A DNA stretch of 64,000 bases from Anthopleura xanthogrammica (taxonomy: Eukaryota; Cnidaria; Anthozoa; Actiniaria; Actiniidae), in NCBI GenBank assembly GCA_964019055.1, contig OZ025208.1:14948097-15012096 (forward strand), written 5' to 3'. Under the pieces are notes generated by a model. It was not told the DNA's origin and made no database searches. It saw only the letters and a program-made list of their open reading frames with translations. The position numbers and the translations under genes are program-made. Of the stretch, positions 47,914-60,450 are shown piece by piece. The stretch's first letter is position 1. Each line of letters begins with the position of its first letter.

Positions 47914-48748
47914 AATGATCCATTATCATCTGTCAATCATCATTAGCTGTGACTAATGATCCATCATCATCTGTCAATCATAAGCTGTGACTAATGATCT
48001 ATCATCATCTGTCAATCATTAGCTGTGACTAATGATCCATCATCATCTGTCAATCATCATTAGCTGTGACTAATGATCCATCATCATCTGTCAATCATCA
48101 TTAGCTGTGACTAATGATCCATCATCATCTGTCAATCATCATAAGCTGTGACTAATGATCCATCATCATCTGTCAATCATCATTAGCTGTGACTAATGAC
48201 CCATCATCATCTGTCAATCATTATTAGCTGTGACTAATGATCCATCATCATCTGTCAATCATCATTAGCTGTGACTAATGATCCATCATCATCTGTCAAT
48301 CGTCATTAACTGTGACTAATGATCCATCATCATCTGTCAATCATTATTAGCTGTGACTAATGATCCATCATCATCTGTCAATCATCATTAGCTGTGACTA
48401 ATGATCCATCATCATCTGTCAATCATTATTAGCTGTGACTAATGATCCATCATCATCTGTCAATCATAAGCTGTGACTAATGATCTATCATCATCTGTCA
48501 ATCATTAGCTGTGACTAATGATCCATCATCATCTGTCAATCATAAGCTGTGACTAATGATCTATCATCATCTGTCAATCATTAGCTGTGACTAATGATCC
48601 ATCATCATCTGTCAATCATCATTAGCTGTGACTAATGATCCATCATCATCTGTCAATCATCATTAGCTGTGACTAATGATCCATCATCATCTGTCAATCA
48701 TCATTAGCTGTGACTAATGATCCATCATCATCTATCAATCATCATTAA
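47914..48748 (+). repeat. 41-bp minisatellite, about 20 copies
   Basis: Unit CTGTGACTAATGATCCATCA + TCATCTGTCAATCATCATTA + G. Shorter 35- and 38-bp variants (CATAAG, CATTAG) occur in blocks. There are no unique spacers, so this is not a CRISPR array. Confidence 0.97.
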
Positions 48749-49184
48749 TTAACTTTCCAATGCTTTCAAAACGAAATAATGTCTATATTTCTAGGAAGAA
48801 AAATTCAAAACATTTCAATGTATAAAATATAAGGAAAAGTCACGACGTTGATAACCCTACAAATTAACAATATTCCTTTTCTTTTTTAGAGATTATGGAA
48901 CGCTGAAGTTATCCTTGCAGAATAAAGGATTTCAAAAACAGTTTTCCAAGGAATACATATAGAAACCTAAATAAAACACTTAGATATCAAACATGCTGAT
49001 TTGAAATAACAGGACAAATACAGACCTGAGGTACCTGCATTATTTGTAAACCAAACTCATCAGTTGACATAATAAATTTATACAGTTGTTACATTTCTAA
49101 ACCCGTTACATTTATATATTTGATAACTTATAATACTTCAAAAATAGAGTCACTAAATGAGGGTTTAAAAATTGCTTTTCAAAT

Positions 49185-49630
49185 TAACAAACTTTTTGAA
49201 AACGTGTCCATCACTTAATGAATCCTGAACTAAAAACTAACCTTTTGGAAATTTAAACTGTTATCGGTATACAATTTAAAGAATAATAGAAACTTGTTGT
49301 TTGGGAGGCAAGGCAAAGTTGTTTTCGGTTCAGAGCTCAATGAGACTTTTTTAAACCTTTCCATCACTGAATGAATCCTAAATTGAAAATAAACATTTTA
49401 AAAACCAAAACTGTCGCATATAATTTACAGAATAAAAAAAACTTTGTTGTTTAAGAGGCAGGAAAAGTTCAGTTGTTTTCGGTTCAGAGCTCCCTGAGAC
49501 TTTTTTAAAACTTTTCCATCACTGAATGAATCCTGAATTGAAAATAAACCTTTTAAGAACCAAAACTGTCGCATACAATTTACACAATAAAAAAAACCTT
49601 GTTGTTTAAGAGGCAGGAAAAGTTGTTTTC
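49185..49630 (+). repeat. Three-copy tandem repeat, about 155 bp unit
   Basis: Each copy has CCATCACT.AATGAATCCT, TTGTTGTTT and AAGTTGTTTTCGGTT in order. Copies start near 49207, 49362 and 49517. Confidence 0.88.
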
Positions 49631-51369
49631 GGTTATTAAAGCGTATGGTATGATTGTGTTGTGTGTGATTATAACGACACGATTTTCAACAACTTCTTTC
49701 ATAAGTTTAATTGAAGTCATGAGTCACCTACAGGTGTTGTTGGCAAACTTAAGCAAAAAGAAAAGAAAAAAAGCGCTTGTTATTTATTTATTTATTGGCC
49801 AAATAATCAAAGCTGTGCTTTCTCTAACTCACTTAAGCTGCAGGATAAGTCTTTAAGTTATTATAAAATGAGTTCCTGACTTTGTTTTCAAACTTGTTTT
49901 GAATGTAAGACACAAGGAACTAACTTCTCCAAAGAAACTAGCTTTGTTTTTCGTTTTATCGATAATAGTTTAGAATATCTTAGCCTAGTTTAAGTTACTG
50001 AAGGTTTTACGAAGAAGTTCTGAAAGTTATTTCGTGATTAAACTTAATTTGTGAGTGTTGTTGAGCAATATATGACTTCATGTTAAGGCTCGTCCACGCC
50101 GATGTAAGTCATTGTCGCTTCTACAAGACAATAGCTGGGGTTTGGCTATTGTTTTCGTTAGCAGACCCTTGGACAATAAAAACATAATAGGTTCAACAAA
50201 CAATGTATTGGAGTCGGGTTCTTCCAATGAGCTATTTAAGTGAGTCAGAGCAACCTCGGTCACGTCTGAGCTTCTTGTCAAATCTTTTTCTGAGCGTCTA
50301 TGTCTATCATATGAAAACAAAGTTTGTTGCAGTAAGCTGTTAGTTAACTCAGCATATTTGACACTTTTACACGTGCGTGGAAGACATGACTGTTTATGAT
50401 TAGAAATGATAGTTTGAACAAAAAGCTAGAAATTAAATCAATTTTGGATAAAAAGCCGAAGCAATATCACTAAGAAAAGATAAAAATCTCAATATCAAGG
50501 GATATATATGAGTTTTTTTGTGTTGTGAAAATTATAATTTCAAAGAACCTTGAAAAAGAAAGTTTTTCAAGGACTTTGAAACTAAGAAACCATCTTTTGG
50601 AGGTTTTTTGAATTCATTGCTTTTGTATTTTTAGAAAGGATTACAAAAAAACTTTAATTATTCTACCTGTAATTCTAAATCACTTCCTATTCATTCAAGA
50701 AAATTCTAATAACCAGAACTAAATTTAGTAGTTTCCTAAAAAACTAACAGCAAAAACGCAATGAGGGCATTTTTAATTCGAAATTTCCAACCATTTTAGA
50801 AGAATCTTTTTTTGTTTTCAAACAATACTTAAACAGATTCAGGCCTCTAATTAGTAAAGACAAAAAAAAGATTTGAAGTGACTTCCGATGTGGGATATTT
50901 TCTTTTGGTCCAAGGCACCAGTAACTATAATATTAGCTCTGAGGACCACGCCACTAAATTCGAGTTTCTACAAACACTAAAATGTACTAAAATAACATAG
51001 TTTTATAGTTGGCGATCTAGCACATAGGTGTGTACACATCAAAACGCATCAGCTAGACAACTACGAGGGTTGGTTTTTTGGAATTGTGTCTTTATGGATT
51101 GAACGTTCACATTTTCGGGACAATAGGTACGATTGGGTGAAGTCACAGCCCGACGAATACTTTGTTTACAGAGCACGCGCAAACTACGCACTCTGTCAAT
51201 ATCGGGATCAGGGCTTTGTTATGATAAGAAGCGGCACTGTAGTAGCACGCGTGCAACGCTCTAGATTACTTACTTCGCACAAAAGAACGCAGCCGAGCAC
51301 AGACTAGGTAACTAACAAAGTGCGGGAAAAACGTCGTTCATTTCAGCTGTAGTCCACCATTTAGTCAAC
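49631..51369. other. Region upstream of the third bHLH gene
   Basis: I see no convincing gene. A minus-strand open stretch at about 50078-50320 lacks an ATG and family similarity. The right part should hold the promoter and 5' UTR of the bHLH gene. Confidence 0.45.
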
Positions 51370-52207
51370 ATGACAAAAGGAGAAGAAGTTATCACTTGTG
51401 AAACGACCGATCTCTGTAGAGTAGACTGCGAGGAGAAAGACAAGGATCAGAATGAAAGTTCTAGATATCGAAAATGGGCTTTACTAGACAGGAGTAGGAG
51501 GCTTAAGGCCAGTGCACGGGAGAGAAAACGAAGACATGTGCTAAACAACGCGCTAGAGTTGCTCCGTAAGAAAGTGCCATGCGTGGACCAGAATCCACAG
51601 AAACTATCCAAGATTGAGGTTCTCAGACTCGCCATCGACTACATAGCTATGCTAAGCTGCTACCTTAATAATTCGCCTGCAGCTGGCTGCATGGGACAAC
51701 CAGGAATGGCCACAATAGCAGGTTCGCAAGCTGCTTCAATGTTTTTCGGAGATCAAGGAACAACATTTACTAGTGCAGCGAGTGGATTTTTTACAACAAT
51801 ACCCAAGACAGAACCCGGCACCAACGCAGCTTTGGATGAATGTACTAAAAAGGTTAGCTAACTATAATAATTTGAGCAATACTCATTAAAGTTAATGATA
51901 TAAAAACAAGCCTTTTTTCTTTATTGTTTATCTGATGAAAAAGAGAATCAACAGCTGCTTTAGCCGTTCACTTTTATCTTATACTTAAAGCACAATTCAC
52001 TGTTAAACCCAAACATTTACTGCTACAGATGTTAGGCTTAAACCAGACTACCTCGAAGTGTCAAAGCAAGCACGTGGGAAACTTTGATTCCAAAAAATAT
52101 ATAACTCAAGTCTTTTCTTCTGTTTTTTTTTACAGGTAGCTGAACACTATGGAATTCAAAGATCAGAGCTCGACGTTTATCTGCGAGGATATCAAGAACA
52201 ATGCTAA
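51370..52207 (+). CDS. bHLH transcription factor, two exons
   Basis: Exons 51370-51852 and 52136-52207, GT-AG, phase 0, 184 residues. The bHLH domain is at about residues 43-99: basic [19 protein letters not shown], helix 1 LLRKKVP, helix 2 [20 protein letters not shown]. It is a group A type domain; the wording [15 protein letters not shown] does not match one subfamily clearly enough for me to name it. The N-terminus is short and acidic; after the domain comes a low-complexity Gly/Ala/Thr/Phe-rich region. Exon 2 encodes a 23-residue tail ([20 protein letters not shown]...). The layout, one main exon plus a tiny 3' exon, is the same as in the bHLH gene at 31.8-33.9 kb. Confidence 0.92.
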
Positions 52208-52610
52208 AAAAATAAGACTTAGAAGATCTTAAACTTGGAAAACAAGCGAACTGAGCTTCGAAGAAATAATATTCGTATCACTGTGGATGAACGAATTGTA
52301 CTTTAGTGTAAATATTTCGTTTCTAAAGAACGCGTAATTCCTTACAATGCAAGGTCAAGGCTTAAGCAATAGTCTTCCATAAGGTATATATACAGAAAAA
52401 CATGCATATAAAATGAATAATTTAAAGGAAAATGTATATATAATAACGATTAGATTTTGTTTATGAACGTTTTTTACTTCGTATATAACTTCATTCATCC
52501 CATATTGGGAAACAAACGGACTCGCGATCAAATACGTTGAGAAATGTCTGTTGTAAAGACGCCCAAAGATTAGCTCGTTGTACAGTTAAAATATTACAAT
52601 ATATGAAACA

Positions 52611-52616
52611 AATAAA
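52611..52616 (+). promoter_or_regulatory. Probable poly(A) signal of the third bHLH gene
   Basis: AATAAA about 400 bp after the stop codon, in A/T-rich 3' UTR-like sequence. Confidence 0.55.
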
Positions 52617-52639
52617 ACAATTTTGGATAATAATTTAAC

Positions 52640-54930
52640 AGTGCTGTAGTTTCTTTTTCTGTTATGCTTCAATTTGGTTTGTTTTTGCGAAAGTTCGTCG
52701 ATTTAAACAATGGATTTTTTACTTTTTCTTCTGATAATTTATTCTCTTTTTTTGTTTACAATATATAAGTTCCACTGCTCTAAGCTAGTCTTTTTAATAC
52801 CAGGCTTTAAACCTTGTGGTTTGCAGATAAAGTACTAGGCTGATGAATTATCGATCATTCATCAAGACGCGAAGTGAGTTAGGCGTCCTGAGGTTGTCAA
52901 CGGTTTTACAATCTTAAATTACTATCAATCTTGTGTTTTGATACAAAGCGAGAAAAATATACTAAAAGAAAAAAGAAGAAAAAAACATTTGAAAACTTTA
53001 TAATACTACAGCGTATGTTTTTATCTCTCGCGTTTTAAAGCAAGCTAAGTATCGGATTCGGTAAAGCTATAGATGTGTTTTGGGCTTGTCTGCCGAATAT
53101 AAGAGCGTCTATTCTTGCCAAATTGTGTCAATTAGACCATGTGGAAGTCTAAACTAAATTAATTTATACATCACGTCTCCGAAAGATGAGAAAAAGACTC
53201 GTAATTAACTCGAAAACTGGGTAATTTCGCAGTGAGATTTAAGGTGGCGAGCACCCCAAAGCGCTACCTGTGACCAAGAAATCATTCCTGAAAGCTCAAA
53301 TACACTTTTGATCTCCAAGTTTGACAACAAAGAAAAAAACCTGCTTGCGATCAGGGGTAAATAACTCGTGTGATCACGGCCGATATTTGAGATATACGGT
53401 TGTATTTTTTGATGGTTTATTCAAAAGGCATGGCCTAAACTGTTGAAGATTACGGGAAAAATAACTTAATTTAGTTTCGGGAGCCATTAGTTTTGAGATG
53501 AGGAAAGTTTGGCTTTGTTTTTTGTAGAATGTCAACGGTTTTTTGTAGCACGTGGTCGAGTTTTGGCGGTCTTTCATAACACAATGCCTCGAGTTGTCAT
53601 TCAAAGCTCCATTGGTAATCACCCCATTACCTTGTTGCTAAGCAACCGAGTCCAAAAATGCCGGTTCAGGGCTTGGGTATATACACTAATGATAACAAAG
53701 CCATAGTTCTAAAGGCAGTTCTAAAGACAAAATCGATCTATACACAGGGTGAATACGAACGAAAGAAAAGAAGAAAGAAGTTAAACAAGAATTGAATGTA
53801 AAGAGAAACATTTTATGATATATACATATATATATATTGCTATATATAGTTGATAATTAACGGCCACATAATTGAGACTTGTATAGACTTGCCCTATTGA
53901 TGTTATATCGGTGAAAGGGTTTATACACGTGTCTTAAGAATCTAGACCCCGAGTTGAACAAAAACTCTCGACACTTCTAAATGAATAGGCACAAATCAAA
54001 GTTTTGTTCAATGAAATTCAATTCATCTAGCTAAAGAAATTATGGTAAGAGTTTAAGGACACAGGAGAGATATATTCTTGAACCAAACCTATATATAAAG
54101 ATGGAAAAGTTAAATTGATTTAACAACTTTTTGTTTTTACTATATAGTAGAAAGATTTATGAGAACGCAGTCGAACTCAGTGATTAATAGTTGAGTAATG
54201 AACAACAGAAAATGCAATAAAGTGTTCATAAATCTCGCAGTTTTTAATTTTTGAATAACAACAAAGGCTAAGTCCTCCAATGGAATTTTCATGTAATAAA
54301 CTAAATAAGGTCAAGAAAATGAATTGAAAGTTTACAGACATGAAACTACAAAAAACAAAAACTAAAAAAACTCCAGAACATCATCACAACTTCAAATCAT
54401 GTCATCAAAATTTGAAAATCCCGAAAAATGGTTTTCTTGTCACTGTACGTACATAAACACATTTTTTAGTTCTTGAAAATTATCATGATAAATTTCGGGA
54501 ACTACTTTTAAAACTATTGGAAGTGGTTCATATTAATTTGATAAAATTTATTATCAAAATTTTACGAACTCAAATCAAAATAATATAAGTTATAGTGCAT
54601 TTGAGTACTAATTCAAAGTTTTTTTTGTACAAAATATATATATACATATATAAATATAAATATAAATTCTCGAATGTAAACGCCGAGGTAAGGAAGCCAT
54701 TTATGTGCTTCCGAAAAAAATTCTTACATTTTTAACAACTTGGAAGTTCAAAAGCCTGCAGGCCGTTAGAAGCCAAACAAATGCGTGCGAGAAAAGCCAT
54801 TTAAGTGTCGAGGAACTGAAGTGTCCATTTTTTTTCAAAAAAGTGTCATAAAATCAAGTTTTAAGAGGGACATAGGCTCCCTGGACAAGAAGTGCCGGAC
54901 ACCAGCTATGCCCCTCACTACTCCGTCCGT
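52640..54930. other. No gene seen
   Basis: A/T-rich sequence with short TATATA runs near 53820-53850 and 54635-54665. I recognise no exon or RNA gene. Confidence 0.5.
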
Positions 54931-54934
54931 CCTT

Positions 54935-55140
54935 CCTTCCTTTAATTCATCCCTTCCTTCCTTCCTTCCTTCCTTCATTCTTCGTTTTCAAAAAGTAAAG
55001 TCACTAAAGGGCAAGAGATTACAATTCTTTTGTCCAGCACAAATTTGTTCGTGCGTGCTCAAGCTTTCGCAACCTAAACCAAAATACTTGTGATTATACC
55101 TCACTACAGTCAAGTGGTTTCCGCCTTGCTACCGATTTAA
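54935..55140 (+). repeat. CTTC-repeat plus dispersed repeat, copy 1
   Basis: A (CTTC)n tract is followed by AAAGTAAAGTCACTAAAG.. CAAGAGATTACAATTCTTTT, GTCCA, CAACCTAAACCAAAATACT and TTTCCGCCTTGC. The same order recurs at 59280-59440. Confidence 0.85.
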
Positions 55141-57950
55141 CCAGAGATAGCAATTTGGCTGCACGCACGCAGTCCAAGAAAACCACTATTACGTGAAGCC
55201 TCAACCAATCAGAACACGCGATTGCGACACACCAGGAAAACATACTCTGTATGAGCTTCCGTCTGAATCACACGAATGACTCACTCAATCATTGCGACAT
55301 CAGATCACTTTGTCACGGAATGTTATATCAGACTTTGGATGAAGTTCGAGGTAAAATTTTCTTGCGGCATTTCGTTCTCTTCGTTAAATAGGGATATATG
55401 CTTTTTTTCTCACTCAAAAAAATAGCTATTTTTTATTTTACTTATTTTTCTTCAAAATTTAACTGCATTGGAAATAATTTGCATGGGGTCTTTATTGATA
55501 TCAGTTTTAGCTCTCAATTTGTTAATTCCGAAAGGACTTTGGTCAATTCGACCAATTCAGCCAAGTGTTTTCAGTGATAACGAACCTGCTAGCAATACCC
55601 AGCAAAAATGGCGGGAAAATACCGAGTCGTTGACATGACAATACCTGTCAGAAATGATGAATGAAAAACCGTACCAAGGAACATCAATGAAATTCCTTAC
55701 TAATTAGAATATTGAGGTATCTTCAATTTAGGCGGGAAACCATTATGGATTGAATATACCACCCGTCTATGAGCATAAGTGATCAATGCGAGTCAGGACC
55801 TTGAGCAGGTATCGTTCTCAGCCCACGAGGAGTTGAGTTTCAGCGGGAAATTCTATGACACGAAAGCCAATACAACGTTGAAATCGAGAAACCAGCTACA
55901 TTTGCTACTAAACAAAAAACTTTGAACTAATTTTCGAAAGCTTAGTTCTAAATTAAACCTATTTTATTTCGAAAGAAAATTGAGAGTTTTTATGCGTGTA
56001 GTTTGATATGAGAAACCTTGGGGTTTAATCGTCAGGAGAGCGTATTTTGGTAACAAAAAGACGTCCTAAAAAGAGCAGGTACTTTTAACAGGACAAGAGT
56101 GGGTGGATTAGTCAAATGGCTTAAACCCGTGGGAAGCAGATAATGTTTTGTTTTACATACAATATGCTGCAAGAACCGTGAAGGATCTCGTCTTAAAAGA
56201 AAACCAAGGCAAGAAAAAATTTCAATTCAAAATTTTCCGAGTTTCCTTTGTCTCCACATAGATTTCCGTATTTCCTAATTCAAAATTGAAAGCTAAAAAG
56301 AAGACAACGAAGAGAAGACAAAAAGTCGAAAATGAGTCGAAAATGATGCTTGTACTGGTGACAAAGCTGCACGACACTGAAGTGGCTTTCTTATTTCTTA
56401 GCATTCTTGCCAGGGCGCGCGCATCACGGAAACTGAAATAGCGGGCGAACAGGCAGGCGAAGACTGAATCAAACTAAATTTCTATAGACAGTGTACAAAA
56501 TAACACCACCCACGAAGGAAATCGCACGAACGCAGAAAAAAAGAAAAGAAAAACACTCAAAACATCGATTAAATAGAAACACCGATGCTCTAAGAGCGCT
56601 CATTCCTTTAGACACTGGAAGGGCTTCCGCGATCACAAGCCAACGACTTAAAATCTGAAGTTGATGTTTCTGATAGAATAATGGCAAAAAATAGAGCCAC
56701 CTGTTAAGAAAAGCCCACCATGAAACAGCTGTTTGATTTTAGCTAATTTTGGATTGGAAAAACCAATTTACAAGAATGACATGAAGTTTACTTTTATGAT
56801 AGTCCCTTGAAATTTTTTAAAAGTTTTATGAACTGAAAAAGTTAGTGAATACCACTTTCTTGAAAAGATTGCACAGATAGAGAAAGCTTTGTAGGATCAA
56901 TATTGGCACCTATTTAGTATTCCTCCTCTTATTTTTCCTTTATAACCTTTGTAGAGCTTCCCTTGCCATGACATGACATGGAGTTCAAATTAAATCCATT
57001 TTACATCGATATCTTTTCAGTTTAATGTGATAAGTTATCGATTAAGCACCTTTTCTTTGATTTAAGACCAGACGCTCAGCTGTACTGTCATACGTGTTTA
57101 CACTGGAACACGATTGACGTCATTATGACGTGTTGAGTGGACAGAGTCACATGCTGATTGTCTTAAGCAATGAGTCTTACCACTTCTCCTTTGTTTCTTA
57201 AAATAAAAACGTAAAAACGATTGTGTATACAACTCAATTCAATTCTTTTGTCCTGTACAAATTTAAGCATCGAGGTTATTAAGAAAGATTTGTTTCGAAA
57301 CGTTTGACAATTCAGTTTGAAAAACTTTACTTTTGACATACAAACAATGACGCAATGTGTACAATTGAAGCTCGTAACTGAAAAAAACTCTGTATAATTC
57401 GTCACACGATTTGTGATGGTATATTTTCTGGTTTGCTAACTTGTTCAGTTGCTTTGCAGTCGTTCAACAATCCGGCTGTCATTTGGAATTTTTTTACTGA
57501 TTTGTAAGGTTGCCATTTCTCTTAAGCTGATTGAAAGATTACGAGTAATGAATGAATGACACAGTTAACATGATTCATATTCAAATTTGGCAAAAATCTT
57601 CAACTCAAAATATTGGTTAAAGTTTGGTGGGTCTCAGTTTAACAAATCGCAAAACCTACTAACTTTATTTATCCCTAAGCCAAATGATTTCGCATATGAA
57701 CACTTTTTTTAGTTTCGGCAACTCATTATGAAGAATATTTTCCACTAATTTTATCATAGTAAACATCTTTTAATATTTCAAAGACAATGTTTGCTGCGTT
57801 TGGCTCGGTACGTTAATGAATTTTGCGCCCAAAACAAGAGGTGGGGCTGCCGTTTGAAATATATATACTTCTGGTGGCTTTGCGTACGGGTGTTTTCTTA
57901 TCATGGCTACTCTCTCTCGATAAACTCATTTTGTAAAAGAAAGAAATATA
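55141..57950. other. No gene seen
   Basis: No exon supported by splice signals or family motifs. A fragment resembling the dispersed repeat (CAATTCTTTTGTCC) is near 57238. Confidence 0.5.
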
Positions 57951-57952
57951 AT

Positions 57953-58800
57953 TTGGCGGTAAACCGGTGCTTTTGTAAAACGCTAAACCACAATAAATCG
58001 AGAAAAATACATTAACGTTTTGAAATTAAGGCGAGTGACAAAGAAGAAAAGAGCTTTAAACAGTTCATTGAACTTCTACTCATCTAACAGAAGTCATTCA
58101 TAGATTCATTTTGGCGGTAAACTAGTACTTTTGTGACACACCAAACCACAAGAAATCGAGATTAAGAGAAAAATACATTAACGTTTTGATTTTAATACGA
58201 GTGACAAAAAGAAAAAAGAGCTTTGAAAATTTGTTGTTGTCGCTAAAAGAAGATTTCGGCGGTAAACTGGTACTTTTGTGTTCGACATTAAACCACAAGA
58301 AATTGAGAATAAGACAAAAACACATTAACGTTTTGAATTTAATGCAAATGACAACGAGAAGAAAAGAGCTTTAAAAAGTTCATTGAACTTCTACTCATCT
58401 AACAGAAGTCATTCATAGATTCATTTTGGCGGTAAACTGGTACTTTTGTGACACACCAAACCACAAGAAATCGAGAATAAGAGAAAAATAAATTAATGTT
58501 TTGATTTTAATACGAGTGACAAAAAGAAAAACTGAAAGAGAGCTTTGAAAATGTTGTTGTCGCTTAAAGAAGATTCGGCGGTAAACTGGTACTTTTGTGA
58601 TGCATTAAACCACAAGAAATCGAGAATAAGAGTAGAATACATTACTGCATTGATTTACGAATGATAGTGATACTGAAGAAAAGAGCTCATACGAATGCAA
58701 ACAGAAGTCATTGGTTTTTGGCGGTAAACTGGTACTTTTACAACACGCTTCATCACATTAAATCGACTGAGAACTTAACCAGCTCTAATGAGTTCTTTTA
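57953..58800 (+). repeat. Tandem repeat, six diverged copies, about 145-170 bp
   Basis: Each copy starts with GGCGGTAAACTGGTACTTTT and continues with AAACCACAAGAAATCGAGA and ACATTAACGTTTTGA. Copies begin near 57954, 58113, 58258, 58428, 58577 and 58719. The sixth is the most degraded. Confidence 0.9.
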
Positions 58801-59279
58801 GATAACGAAATTTTAAAAAGAACATGAATTTCTTAATGATGTCGATACAAATTATTTACTGTATATTTTACAAGTGTGTACTTTATTTCTCGACCGTTTA
58901 TTTATGAAAAAATAACACTTCATTGAAGTTCAAAATTAGAACATAGCGATAACCTATTTTTCGAAGCATTAGGAATGCAAAGTTATTCTGTTATCATAGA
59001 ATTGTGATAGAGGAAAGTGAAATTTGACGATAAATTGATAAACTTTCCGAGGCTCATAAATAATTGCAAAACACTCTGTTTTCAGTATTTTGGCCTCAAT
59101 GTAAACTAACGCCTTGTGTTTTTACAATAGTCTTTATTATTATCATATAGCATTTTATGAACTTTTTTTTCAAGGAATTTAAACTTATTGATATTCATGG
59201 CCTAAAACAGATTTGGTAGCCTTTTTAAATTAGTCGGTGAGTACCATGCCACTCTTTGTGATCGATCGATCGTTCGATC

Positions 59280-59440
59280 ATTCTTTCTTTCTTTCTTTCT
59301 TTTTAAAGTAAAGTCACTAAAGTGCAAGAGATTACAATTCTTTTGTCCACAAATTTGTTCATGCGTGCTCAAGATTTCGCAACCTAAACCAAAATACTCC
59401 TCACGACAGTCAGGTTTCCGCCTTGCCACAGATTTAACTT
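59280..59440 (+). repeat. TTTC-repeat plus dispersed repeat, copy 2
   Basis: (TTTC)n at 59283-59303, then the same unit as at 54985-55140 with two short deletions. The shared order of a pyrimidine tract and unit suggests a retroposed short element inserted in the opposite sense. Confidence 0.82.
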
Positions 59441-59849
59441 TTCTTATTTTTTTCTTTGAATTTTTGTAGTAAAAAGAGCAGCTGAGATGTTGTTAATAAT
59501 AAGCCAAATAATATCGAAATCTCATGAGAATAATTCCTTACCGAGTAAATCAATCAACAGCTGGGATAAAGATCAATGAAGAATATCATTATTCAACTGG
59601 CCACCAGTTTCTATTTTTGTTTATCACGTACACACAAACAAAAGTTTCTAATAGGTCTTTGCATGTGGGAGTGTCAGGACAGTAGTTCATTGATACAACA
59701 CTAGTTAACGAACGGGTTGGCCAGCTGTGAGTTGATCTCTTAACGTAGAAAGAAAATATTTAATTTGCATTGTTGAAGCGTGAGGGAGAAACCGGTAAAA
59801 AAACCGTATTACGCATGCTCGCGAATTCAGCGGGGAAAACCCGTTTCTA

Positions 59850-59919
59850 TAGACCCCTTGCACGTTTATTATCTTGTCCTCCAAATTGAGCTGCATCCCG
59901 AAGTGCTGCAAGGGGTCTA
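59850..59919. mobile_element. Fold-back MITE family A, copy 5, internally deleted
   Basis: 70 bp with ends TAGACCCCTTGCACG and AGTGCTGCAAGGGGTCTA. Most of the left inner arm is missing. Confidence 0.85.
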
Positions 59920-60235
59920 TTGCCATGCACAGTGACACTCGTGAAAAGCGCACTGCGCATCCTCAGAAAATCCCGCCCATTTCCCGAGCATGCGCACTGA
60001 ATGCGTTTTCCAATCTCTCTATAATAGACAGAAACGGCCGGAATCGGAGGATGTAAATGAAGAAGAATTGTACAATAAATAATTACCCATCGTTCGTATT
60101 TTTCGCTGTTTTGAAAGTTTCGTATCTGATTCTCAATAGAAACGCCAATGTTACATCATTGTATGTCCGACATATGTACGACATGGTGCCCGCAACTGGA
60201 AGCAAGAAATCCTAATCAGAAATCCTATTAGTCCA

Positions 60236-60450
60236 TTCTCATTGGCTTACCAGCTGTGACGTATAATGTATAGGTCACGTGGTGCCAGCAGCTTCCATTA
60301 TTGAAGTGGAAATCCTTTTGGTCCATTTTCATTGGATAGCCAAATATGACGTCATATGTATATAGATCACGTGGTGAAATGCTTTTGGTCCATTTTCATT
60401 GGATAGCCAAATATGACGTCATATGTATATAGGTCACGTGGTGTCAGCAG
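60236..60450. repeat. Triple repeat with ATTGG, TGACGT(CA) and CACGTG words
   Basis: Three diverged copies of TCATTGG...TGACGTCATATGTATA TAGGTCACGTGGTG. Each has an inverted CCAAT word, a CRE-like word (the first reads TGACGTATAA) and a CACGTG E-box. The rightmost copy overlaps the last codons of POLR3A and the others lie in its likely 3' UTR. Confidence 0.85.

Noticed and set aside
47914..48748. Regular repeat array as a CRISPR
   Set aside because: Units are contiguous with no unique spacers, and the genome is eukaryotic.
50078..50320. Minus-strand open stretch with protein-like composition
   Set aside because: No ATG at its start, no firm splice pair and no recognisable family.
56222..56404. 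Minus-strand IIFDSFSTF considered as the POLR3A last exon
   Set aside because: Weaker than 60521-60434, which matches RPLIFD.NEFH.P, is in phase and has a U12 branch point.
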